From JAGPCH01 sp039810605 (lineage in GTDB: Bacteria > Bacteroidota > Ignavibacteria > Tepidaquicellales > Tepidaquicellaceae): DNA of 64,000 bases. The notes below the pieces were generated by a model that made no database searches, was not told the origin of the DNA, and saw nothing but the letters and a program-made list of their open reading frames with translations. Each line of letters opens with the position of its first letter. Within the stretch, counting starts at the first letter, position 1. Where the stretch lies: NCBI GenBank assembly GCA_039810605.1, contig JBDHXH010000003.1, positions 20,635 to 84,634 on the forward strand, read 5' to 3'. The translations under genes were made by a program, and so were the position numbers. This document shows, one piece after another, positions 16,722 through 24,436 of this stretch.

Positions 16722-17852
16722 TCATCCTAACTTTTTTTTGAATCTGAACGAACTCGCAATCATAATCGTCGCGCCCATCAGAAACAAAATCAATAACTCC
16801 TCCCAGAGATCGCCGATCCCAAGCCCCTTAATAACAATGCCTCTTATTATTATCAAAAAATATCTCAACGGCACTGCATAAGAAATATACTGAATTTCCA
16901 GCGGCATATTTTCAATCGGAAACGTAAAACCGGAAAGAAAAATCATTGGCATGATAATCAGGAATGCCGCGGTTATCATTGCCTGCTGTTGTGTCTTTGA
17001 AATAGTTGACACAAACATTCCCAGACCCAATGTCGAAAGCATGAACACAAATGAAGACAGAAACAAAAGCGTCATGCTTCCTTTGACAGCGATGCCAAAC
17101 CACAGAGTCATCACGCTAATTACCAAAGTCATTGAGACCAATCCAATCATCGAAAACGGAATCAACTTTCCGAGAATCATTTGATACGGTTTAATAGGCG
17201 TTACCAAAAGTTGCTCGAGTGTCCCAAGTTCCCTTTCCTTCACTATAGCCAGTGAAGTCATGCTTGTCGTTATTACGATGAGTATGAGTCCCACTATTCC
17301 CGGCAACATGAAGATTCGCGTCAGAAGTTCGGGGTTATACCAGATTCTTGTTTCTGCTTCGATTGATGCGACGAGCGGCTCCTTCATCCCTGACTTTTCA
17401 AGTTTCTCAAGTACTATTGTCTTCGCGAATCCGGATGCAATGGTCTGAACATATCCTGCTGCCACTGCCGCTTTGTTGCCGTCGGAACCGTCAAATATCA
17501 CCAGAACATCCGCTGAAGAATTGGTATTAATCTTTTTCTCAAAATCTTTTCCAATGACAATGCCAATCAAAACATTTCCATCATCAATCTCTCTGGTAAG
17601 ATTGTCATAATTGTCGGCATAATATTTAATGGTGAAATATCCGGACTTTTCAAAATCATCAATAAAATCCCTGCTTGCTGCTGACTTATCATTGTCAAGA
17701 ATTGCCGTGCTTACATTATTCAAATCGCGATTGGCAGCATAACCGAGGAATATCAGTTGAATCACAGGCACAACCAGTACAACCATGAACATTTTAGGAT
17801 CGCGGCTGAACTGATGGAACTCCTTTATCAAAAACAACTTCAATACCCTCAT
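16722..17852 (-). CDS. ABC-2 type permease (YbhR/YhhJ-like), second subunit
   Basis: This 376-residue permease has an N-terminal membrane helix (VLVVPVIQLIFLGYA), a large periplasmic domain (about 45-180) and five C-terminal helices. It has the ABC-2 hallmark KERELGTLEQLLVTPIKPYQ between helices 2 and 3. It is the last gene of the leftward exporter operon and overlaps the preceding permease by 4 bp (start 17852, upstream stop at 17849). Together the two permeases would form the heteromeric channel of a YbhGFSR-like multidrug or substrate exporter. The substrate is not known. Confidence 0.9.
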   Translation of the reverse strand: MRVLKLFLIKEFHQFSRDPKMFMVVLVVPVIQLIFLGYAANRDLNNVSTAILDNDKSAASRDFIDDFEKSGYFTIKYYADNYDNLTREIDDGNVLIGIVIGKDFEKKINTNSSADVLVIFDGSDGNKAAVAAGYVQTIASGFAKTIVLEKLEKSGMKEPLVASIEAETRIWYNPELLTRIFMLPGIVGLILIVITTSMTSLAIVKERELGTLEQLLVTPIKPYQMILGKLIPFSMIGLVSMTLVISVMTLWFGIAVKGSMTLLFLSSFVFMLSTLGLGMFVSTISKTQQQAMITAAFLIIMPMIFLSGFTFPIENMPLEIQYISYAVPLRYFLIIIRGIVIKGLGIGDLWEELLILFLMGATIMIASSFRFKKKLG

Positions 17853-18997
17853 ATTTTTTCAGTGTGCTTTATTCTTAGAACCGAAATTGAGATAAGCAAA
17901 GCAGCAAACATAAGTAGATAAAATATCTGATCAGCAAAGACACTGATGTCAACGCCTTTAATTAAGATATCGCGGAGAATGACAAGATAATATTTTGCGG
18001 GTGTAATGTATGATAATACTTGAATTGCGGCAGGCATGCTTTCAATAGGAAAAAGGAATCCTGACAATAAAACAGTTGGAAGCTGCGACACCAATTGCGA
18101 CATCTGAAATGCTACCTGCTGCGAATCTGCAACTGTAGAAATCAGCACTCCCATACTTAATGTTACCATCAGGTAGCAGATCGTTCCGATAAACAGATAC
18201 AAGTAACTTCCTTTGACTTCAATCCCGAAAAGAATACTTCCCATAAAAAGTATCGAGGCAGCTATGAGAAGCGATATAATCAGGTAAGGAAATATTTTTC
18301 CTATTATTAGCTGAAAACTCGAAACCGACGAAACCTTTATCTGCTCAATTGTTCCAAGTTCTTTCTCGCGCACTAAGGAAATTGAAGTTAAGATCACCGA
18401 AATAATAATCAGAATCATTGCAATCAATCCCGGGATAAAAAATTTTGTCGTGTTGAGATCTTTATTGTACCAGAATTGAGCATCAACATTAAGCGGCTGA
18501 ACAACTTTCATCCCCTTTGATTCAATAAATTCGGATGAAATTTTCAATGATTGAAATGCGGCGGCTGCATTCACGTAATTCTGAACTATGGATGCGGTGC
18601 TGCCATCAACACCGTCAATGAGAAACTGAACTTTAACATTCTGATGATTCTCGATGTCTTTTGAAAAATTTCTCGGGATTACTACCACGCATTTAACATC
18701 ACCGTTTTCAATAAGACTATTTATCTCACTTTCGCCATGGATGTATTCGCTAATCTTGAAATATGACGAGCCTTCAAATACCCTAATGAAATCCCTGGAG
18801 CTCACAGAATTGTCAATGTCATATATTCCAAGCGTAATGTTTTTTACATCGAGGGAAATTGCATATCCGAAGATCACAAGCAGGAGAACGGGGAGCACAA
18901 ATATTATGATGAGACTTCTCGGGTCGCGTGCAATCTGAATCAATTCTTTCTTCGCAATTGAAATAATGTTACGCATTGACAGCAGATTTTTTTTCAA
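17849..18997 (-). CDS. ABC-2 type permease (YbhS-like), first subunit
   Basis: The 382-residue product has the same layout as its neighbour: an N-terminal helix (LIIIFVLPVLLLVIFGYAI), a periplasmic domain, then a five-helix membrane block with VREKELGTIEQIKVSSVSSF. It begins inside the 3' end of the upstream ATPase gene (overlap about 29 bp) and overlaps the downstream permease by 4 bp, which points to tight translational coupling. The two permeases are paralogous but clearly diverged, as in the E. coli YbhS/YbhR pair. Confidence 0.9.
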   Translation of the reverse strand: MKKNLLSMRNIISIAKKELIQIARDPRSLIIIFVLPVLLLVIFGYAISLDVKNITLGIYDIDNSVSSRDFIRVFEGSSYFKISEYIHGESEINSLIENGDVKCVVVIPRNFSKDIENHQNVKVQFLIDGVDGSTASIVQNYVNAAAAFQSLKISSEFIESKGMKVVQPLNVDAQFWYNKDLNTTKFFIPGLIAMILIIISVILTSISLVREKELGTIEQIKVSSVSSFQLIIGKIFPYLIISLLIAASILFMGSILFGIEVKGSYLYLFIGTICYLMVTLSMGVLISTVADSQQVAFQMSQLVSQLPTVLLSGFLFPIESMPAAIQVLSYITPAKYYLVILRDILIKGVDISVFADQIFYLLMFAALLISISVLRIKHTEKI

Positions 18998-19928
18998 TCA
19001 AATATACAAATACATCTTCAAGAGACGGGCTGATCTTTTCCACACTGAAAATTTTCAATTCATTATCAGGTGAAAGAACATTCATGATCTTAACCGCAGA
19101 ATCCGCAGATGCTCCCGCAATTTCAGAGACGGGTTTCATTAACAGATGAATTGAGTTTCCAAAAATGGATATGCTGTCAGTGAAGGGTTGATCTTTAAGA
19201 AGATCAATGGTCCTATAAGAATCAGAGGATCTGATTTGAATTACATCGTCGGTAATATACTTTTCCTTAAGTTCCTTCGGACTTCCCGCTGCAATCAGTT
19301 TACCGGCATCAATGAGAACTATGTCATTGCAGAATTCTGCTTCATCGAGATAATGAGTTGTTACAAAAACTGTTGTGCCTTCTTCGGAAAGACTATTGAT
19401 GAGATCCCAGAATTTCTTTCGGGAGACGGGATCAACTCCGCCTGTGGGTTCGTCGAGGAAAACGAGTTCCGGTTCGTGAATTACAGCGCAGCCGAGCGCG
19501 AGCCTCTGCTTATATCCTACCGAAAGTTCTGATGCAAGAAAATTTTTTCTGTCGCCAAGTCCCGACATTTCCAGAACCCAATCCTTTCTTTGCTCAAATT
19601 TTTTTCCCAGCAGTCCATACACGCCTCCGAAAAAATTTATGTTTTCATTTACCGTCAGGTCGTTATAGAGAGAAAATTTCTGCGACATGTATCCGATTGT
19701 GCGTTTGATACTCTCGGGATCCTTTACGATGCTGAAGCCGTTTACAAGTGCGTCACCTGATGTCGGCATAAGAATTCCGCAAAGCATCCTGATGGTGGTT
19801 GACTTCCCCGCTCCGTTTGCGCCGAGAAATCCAAACACTTCACCTTTAGCAACATTAAAGGAAATATTGTCAACTGAAATAAAGCTTCCGAATTTTTTCG
19901 AGAGATTTCTTACCTCAATTGTATTCAT
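18969..19928 (-). CDS. ABC exporter ATP-binding protein 2
   Basis: The start is at ATG 19928, giving MNTIEVRNLSKKFG as in relatives; an ATG 9 nt upstream is also possible. The protein has one ATPase domain: Walker A GANGAGKST, signature ELSVGYKQR in place of LSGGQ, Walker B LVFLDEPTGGVDP and a switch His in FVTTHYLD. A C-terminal accessory part (about 230-319) ends in PSLEDVFVYLIEKK, like the regulatory tail of YbhF/drug-exporter ATPases. In E. coli YbhF two such ATPases are fused; here they are separate genes with 41 bp between the upstream stop and this frame. Confidence 0.92.
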   Translation of the reverse strand: MNTIEVRNLSKKFGSFISVDNISFNVAKGEVFGFLGANGAGKSTTIRMLCGILMPTSGDALVNGFSIVKDPESIKRTIGYMSQKFSLYNDLTVNENINFFGGVYGLLGKKFEQRKDWVLEMSGLGDRKNFLASELSVGYKQRLALGCAVIHEPELVFLDEPTGGVDPVSRKKFWDLINSLSEEGTTVFVTTHYLDEAEFCNDIVLIDAGKLIAAGSPKELKEKYITDDVIQIRSSDSYRTIDLLKDQPFTDSISIFGNSIHLLMKPVSEIAGASADSAVKIMNVLSPDNELKIFSVEKISPSLEDVFVYLIEKKSAVNA

Positions 19929-19977
19929 TAGAAACATTCATCGGTTTGTTGGCATTTCATTTCCGGACAAATACATT

Positions 19978-20889
19978 TTAGCTGACAAGATGTACAAATG
20001 CATTCTCAAGCGAGGGTTCGCTTTCGCGTACGGAGAAAATTTCCACAGAGCTCCTTTCCAATATTTCTCTTATTAGTCTGATATATTCCCCTGATTTTTC
20101 TTTTGATATGAGAATATTAATTCTGTCACCCTTCAACTGAATTTCGGCATCAAGATTTTCCTTCAGGATTGAATATGCATTTCTTACAGGCGTGCAGACA
20201 ATTTCTATCAGCGATTCTTTCAACCCTTCTACAATTGTTTGCGGGTCTCCAAGTGCGATTAATCTTCCGTTATCAATCAGCGCTATCTCATTGAATCTTT
20301 CCGCTTCATCCATATACGGTGTTGAAATGAGAATCGTAATATCTTCCCGCAACATGTTTGAAAGTATCACCCAGAACTCTCTGCGTGAAACAGGATCAAC
20401 GCCCGTTGTCGGTTCATCTAAAAATACAATCTTCGGTCGGTAAATTAATGTGCATGCAAGAGCAAGCTTTTGCTTCATTCCTCCGGATAGCTTCCCGGCA
20501 AGAAATTTTCTGAACTTTGTGAGGCGTGTAAATTTCAACAGTTCCTCACGCCTATCCTTGAAATGTCTGACCCCGTGAATGCCTGCAACAAATTCTATAT
20601 TCTCATCCACTGAAAGGTCAGTATATAGACTGAACTTTTGCGAAAGGTAGCCGATATTACCTTTTAAAATTGTTCTATCCTTCAGAATATTCTTTCCCAT
20701 CATCTCAATCTCACCGCAATCCGGATTCATCAGCCCGCACAGAATCCTGATCAGAGTTGATTTCCCTGCACCATCTGGTCCAACAAGTCCGAAAATTGAA
20801 TTTTCCTTAATCCCGAAACTAATATTATCAAGAGCTTTGATTTCTCCGTAAGTCTTGGTAAGATTTCTTATTGATATGAGAGGTTCCAT
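19978..20889 (-). CDS. ABC exporter ATP-binding protein 1
   Basis: The 303-residue ATPase has Walker A GPDGAGKST, signature LSGGMKQK, Walker B IVFLDEPTTGVDP and LISTPYMDEAERF. In the last, the usual switch His (STHYMDE) is replaced by Pro (STPYMDE), a substitution also seen in one half of YbhF-like ATPases. A C-terminal part ends EPSLENAFVHLVS. With the second ATPase, it probably forms a heterodimer in which one site is catalytically weak. It starts 3 bp after the stop of the membrane-fusion gene. Confidence 0.91.
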   Translation of the reverse strand: MEPLISIRNLTKTYGEIKALDNISFGIKENSIFGLVGPDGAGKSTLIRILCGLMNPDCGEIEMMGKNILKDRTILKGNIGYLSQKFSLYTDLSVDENIEFVAGIHGVRHFKDRREELLKFTRLTKFRKFLAGKLSGGMKQKLALACTLIYRPKIVFLDEPTTGVDPVSRREFWVILSNMLREDITILISTPYMDEAERFNEIALIDNGRLIALGDPQTIVEGLKESLIEIVCTPVRNAYSILKENLDAEIQLKGDRINILISKEKSGEYIRLIREILERSSVEIFSVRESEPSLENAFVHLVS

Positions 20890-20892
20890 ATG

Positions 20893-21963
20893 TCAGTTCA
20901 TTTTCAGAGTTGCATCGGCGGGCATCCCGGATTTTAGCTCGAGATCAGGATTTGGGATCTCTATTTTGACTGCGTAAACAAGTTTAGTTCTCTCTTCTTT
21001 TGTCTGAATATTCTTTGGCGTAAATTCTGCTTCGGTTGAAACAAAAATTACTTTGCCGGAATAAGTTTTGTCCTTATAAGAATCAATTTTTATGACTGCG
21101 TCCTGACCCAGTTTTACTCTGCCCAGTTCTACTTCGGTTACATAAATTTTAATCTTAACTGTCTGCAGATCTGAAATCAGAAATACAGAAGCTCCGGGAG
21201 TAACAAACTCGCCCTTCTCTACAAACTTGTTTGAAACAATTCCATCAACGGGCGAGAGTATTGTGCAGTCTTCGATATTTTTTCTTATTAGATCTATTCC
21301 GGTGTATGTTCTTTTCAGATTTGCCTTTGCAGATTCAATGTCTTCCTTTCTGACAATATTTTTTACTTTGTCAAGATTTGCGACAGCAGTGTTGTATTGA
21401 TTCAATATCTGCTCGTAACGTGTCAAAGCATCTTCATGCATCTGAAGTGTAATTGCATTTTGCTCATACAGATTCGTGGAGCGTTCCTTGTCATTCTCGG
21501 CTTTTTCAAGATTAATCTCCGCGAGATTGACTTGCTCTTCTGCAAGTTCAACATCTTCTTTCCTTGGACCGGCAAGCAAGAGCCGCAGTTGCGCCTCCGC
21601 CTGTTCTGCTGCTGCTTCAGCCTGACGAAGCTGAATGTCGAGTGAGGCGTGGTCTAACTTAAGCAGAATATCACCGGTCTTAATTTTGTCGCCTTCCTTT
21701 ACTAAAATTTCATCAATCTGTCCTCCGATTTTGGAACTGATAGTTACATCGGTGGCTTCAATATTTCCGGATGCAACTATATCGGATGATTTTTCATTTT
21801 CCCCGCAGCCGGCAATGAGAATTATAAAGCAAAGAATAGCCGCAGCCGGGAAATAAGCAATCAAATTTTTTAAAATAATGCATACCGGCTTTTTAGTAAT
21901 GCAAGAAGTCAATTCATTTTTATGAATGAAATTAATATTGAGCAGAGTTGTATCTGCTTTCAT
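20893..21963 (-). CDS. HlyD-family membrane fusion lipoprotein (YbhG-like)
   Basis: I choose ATG 21963 because it starts just after the stop of the upstream porin gene; the frame remains open to 22026. The protein of about 356 residues has a hydrophobic segment with a lipobox-like LIAGC (Cys about 53 from this start), so it may be a lipoprotein, though the leader before it is unusually long. Then come the lipoyl half-motif (VTISSKIGGQIDEILVKEG), a coiled-coil hairpin (about 125-230, QAEAAAEQAEAQLRLL) and the second lipoyl half (DCTILSPVDGIVSNKF) with a beta-barrel domain. It links the inner-membrane exporter to an outer-membrane channel. Confidence 0.88.
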   Translation of the reverse strand: MKADTTLLNINFIHKNELTSCITKKPVCIILKNLIAYFPAAAILCFIILIAGCGENEKSSDIVASGNIEATDVTISSKIGGQIDEILVKEGDKIKTGDILLKLDHASLDIQLRQAEAAAEQAEAQLRLLLAGPRKEDVELAEEQVNLAEINLEKAENDKERSTNLYEQNAITLQMHEDALTRYEQILNQYNTAVANLDKVKNIVRKEDIESAKANLKRTYTGIDLIRKNIEDCTILSPVDGIVSNKFVEKGEFVTPGASVFLISDLQTVKIKIYVTEVELGRVKLGQDAVIKIDSYKDKTYSGKVIFVSTEAEFTPKNIQTKEERTKLVYAVKIEIPNPDLELKSGMPADATLKMN

Positions 21964-21964
21964 A

Positions 21965-23005
21965 TCATCTGAAATCGGCAACAAAAGTAATTCTTCCAAC
22001 GACATCACTTTTCTTTTTATCCGCATTGTTCACGCCATAGTAAGCATTGAGCCAGAGATTGGGAATAAAATGTATTGTCGGTATCGGCATGAAGTCTGCA
22101 CCTGCAACTACAAAATGCTGTCGGAATCTGGAAACGGTATATGTCTTGGGATCAAAGAAATCATATCTGAAAAATCCTTTGAGCTTGTTCTTGACGAGCA
22201 CGCCGTGAACAAATGTACTGATTCCTTGAGACAATGACGCGCTTTGATTTCTTTGAAGATATGATTCGAGACCAAACGTAAAGTTATCCGTAATGTATCC
22301 TACAAATGCCTGAAAGCTGTACTTCTTGTCGGACGCCGAAGGAGCAAAGTCCGAATAGATATCAACCATAATTTTTTTCTTCGCGAAGTTACCTACAAGC
22401 TGACCATAAACTCTTTTATATTTGTTGTTTTCGATCTTTCCATTGGTACCGTTTCCAACCATCAGATAATATCCGAAGTCTTTATTCTTATCAAAGCTTC
22501 CGTTCAACATCAGACCAATATCTCTGGATCCAAGAATTCCTCTGAAGTCCATGATAGTTCTTTCAACACTTCTATAGCTCCATACTTTGTCTGAAGTAAA
22601 TGAATAACCCGGAGGGGCTTGTGCGCCGGCAGTAAGGTCGGAGTATTTAAAAATATTTTTCCATTTGAGATAAGCGTCTCTTACATACACACTGTTTTTT
22701 CCGTCTGTTGTAAATTCGGCTCCGTCAAACGATAATGAAAATCTGAAATCAAAATCAGGAGAGAAAGAATGGTCATAACCAACATTAACTCTCCTGAAGT
22801 CAAATGAGTTAAAGTCCTTCTTGTATTGTGAATACTGTGTTGTAGTTCCCGAAGAATCTCCTCCCGCTTTGTAAAAGTAATCTCCGAAGACATATCCCCA
22901 GACTTTACCGCCGGGCTTAAAACTATTTTCTTTATTATCCTGTGAAAAGGAAAATTGGAAAGCAAACAACTGGATAACCAACATAACAGTAAGAAATTTT
23001 ATCAT
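21965..23005 (-). CDS. Porin-like outer-membrane protein heading the exporter operon
   Basis: The 346-residue product has a signal peptide (MIKFLTVMLVIQLFAFQFSFS) and beta-barrel composition, ending VVGRITFVADFR with an aromatic near the end. Stretches such as GYDHSFSPDFDFRFSLSFD, DAYLKWKN and the strand pattern resemble phosphate-selective porin O/P-like barrels. It is the first gene of the leftward exporter operon: its stop is 1 bp from the chosen start of the membrane-fusion gene. A TolC-type channel would be expected with such an exporter, but no TolC-like helical barrel is seen, so how this barrel works with the exporter is open. Confidence 0.8.
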   Translation of the reverse strand: MIKFLTVMLVIQLFAFQFSFSQDNKENSFKPGGKVWGYVFGDYFYKAGGDSSGTTTQYSQYKKDFNSFDFRRVNVGYDHSFSPDFDFRFSLSFDGAEFTTDGKNSVYVRDAYLKWKNIFKYSDLTAGAQAPPGYSFTSDKVWSYRSVERTIMDFRGILGSRDIGLMLNGSFDKNKDFGYYLMVGNGTNGKIENNKYKRVYGQLVGNFAKKKIMVDIYSDFAPSASDKKYSFQAFVGYITDNFTFGLESYLQRNQSASLSQGISTFVHGVLVKNKLKGFFRYDFFDPKTYTVSRFRQHFVVAGADFMPIPTIHFIPNLWLNAYYGVNNADKKKSDVVGRITFVADFR

Positions 23006-23561
23006 AAGTTTTTTTTTTGAAAAATTAGCGAATATTTACAATTGGAAAAATGCGAAACGCAATACGCTAAAATCATACTAAGTACACGAAAAAACTTTTC
23101 AAACAAAAACAAAAATCTGATCCGAGATTAGAAGAATCTCCGGGGCTGTCTAAAAAGTCTCGCCGAATCGGATTTTCAAAATTGTCATTGTGTTTTTTGA
23201 GGATTTCTACAGGCTAATAGCCTGTGCTACGACCCATGTAACTCCGTCAATTTTATATATGAGTACGGAATCATCAGCTCCCATTTGATTGGAATCGATT
23301 GCAATTCTTGATATATAAATGTTTTATATCTTTACAGAGCCGGCGCTGGTGCCATAGGCTCCGATTCGTAGTAATTTCAAATCCATAAGCCTTATGAAAA
23401 TATTTCACACAAAGCCGCAACGGGTCACTGAAAGGACTTCTAAAACTTGAACCGTTTTGGACGTATGTGTTTTTTGAATGAGCCCGAATGAGCCAACTGA
23501 CAAATTATTCAATTGTAATAATAAACTATTTTTAGGACTTTAGGCAAAAACAATTTTCTGG
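23006..23561. other. 556-bp intergenic region with hairpins and a possible gene remnant
   Basis: The gap lies between the divergent exporter operon and the universal stress gene. It contains a hairpin GAGATT/AATCTC (23124-23140), a second hairpin ACAGGCT/AGCCTGT (23209-23225), and a 38-codon minus-strand stretch with protein-like composition at 23207-23323. A GC-richer block at 23338-23372 (GAGCCGGCGCTGGTGCCATA) also stands out. I see no complete gene. The block may be a decayed gene or a dispersed repeat. Confidence 0.5.
23207..23323 (-). pseudogene. Possible 38-residue gene remnant
   Basis: On the minus strand this stretch reads NIYISRIAIDSNQMGADD, then SVLIYKIDGVTWVVAQAI and a stop, bounded upstream by TAA. 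It has no start codon, and the pattern xIAIDSNxxxxxxDDSVLIYKIDGVTW is reminiscent of one blade of a ligand-binding beta-propeller. It could be the decayed end of such a gene. The support is only composition and resemblance. Confidence 0.25.
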
Positions 23562-24404
23562 ATGAAGAATATTCTTTTCCCCACAGACTTCTCGCCAAAT
23601 GCCGACAACGCCCTAAATTTTGCAGTTGAGATAACAAGAAAGATAAAAGGAAATCTAATACTGTTTCATGCATACAGCGTGCAGCTCATAGATCCGAATA
23701 TGCCTGCAGAGATTTATTTATCTGCATATCAGGAAGAAGAAAAGTCTGCCAAAGAAAGTCTGGAAGAGTTAAGCAAGAAAATTGTTGATTCAAACAAAGA
23801 TGAAAACGGGAAAAATCTTTTCGGGACGGAAGCTGTCGTTACACAAGGTCTTGTTGTGGACGAAGTGCTTTCTATGATCAATGAATTCAAGATTGATCTT
23901 GTTGTGTTGGGAACTCACGGGTCGAGCGGCATTACCGAATTGATCCTCGGTAGCAATACTGCCAGCATCATTGAGAAAGCAACGGTTCCCGTACTTGCCG
24001 TACCTCACGACGCGGAATTTAGCGACATCAAGAATATTGTCTATGCTTATGATGACATCAAATCAGGATTGCCTTCATTCAACTGGCTGCTCGGATTTGC
24101 AGAATTATATGATTCGGAAATTACGCTTCTTCATATAATTGAGAGCAAGAAGAATACATTGGAACTGAACAAACAGGAATTTGAAAAGATTAAACAGTCT
24201 GTCGGATATGACAAAATCAGACTCGAACTTGTCGTTGAAGAGAACGTTCTGGAGGGTATAAATGATTACATAAATTCAAATGATGTTGACATACTTGTGA
24301 TGGCAATCAGGAAGAGAACTCTTCTTGATAAAATTTTCAATCGCAGCCTTACGAAGAAAATGGCATATCATACAAAAATTCCTTTGCTTGCACTGCATAT
24401 TTAG
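23562..24404 (+). CDS. Universal stress protein with two UspA domains
   Basis: The 280-residue protein consists of two Usp domains. The first (about 1-147) starts MKNILFPTDFSPNADNAL and has the full ATP-binding motif G-2X-G-9X-GS (GTHGSSGITELILGS). The second (about 150-280) begins IKNIVYAYDDIKSG and ends KIPLLALHI but lacks the glycine-rich ATP motif (MAIRKRTLLDKIFNRS), so it probably does not bind ATP. Tandem Usps of this type are common in Bacteroidota and relate to stress survival. It sits 32 bp before polA in the same direction. Confidence 0.93.
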   Translation: MKNILFPTDFSPNADNALNFAVEITRKIKGNLILFHAYSVQLIDPNMPAEIYLSAYQEEEKSAKESLEELSKKIVDSNKDENGKNLFGTEAVVTQGLVVDEVLSMINEFKIDLVVLGTHGSSGITELILGSNTASIIEKATVPVLAVPHDAEFSDIKNIVYAYDDIKSGLPSFNWLLGFAELYDSEITLLHIIESKKNTLELNKQEFEKIKQSVGYDKIRLELVVEENVLEGINDYINSNDVDILVMAIRKRTLLDKIFNRSLTKKMAYHTKIPLLALHI

Positions 24405-24436
24405 AAAAAAACTTTAACTCATCTTCAGGATTAACC

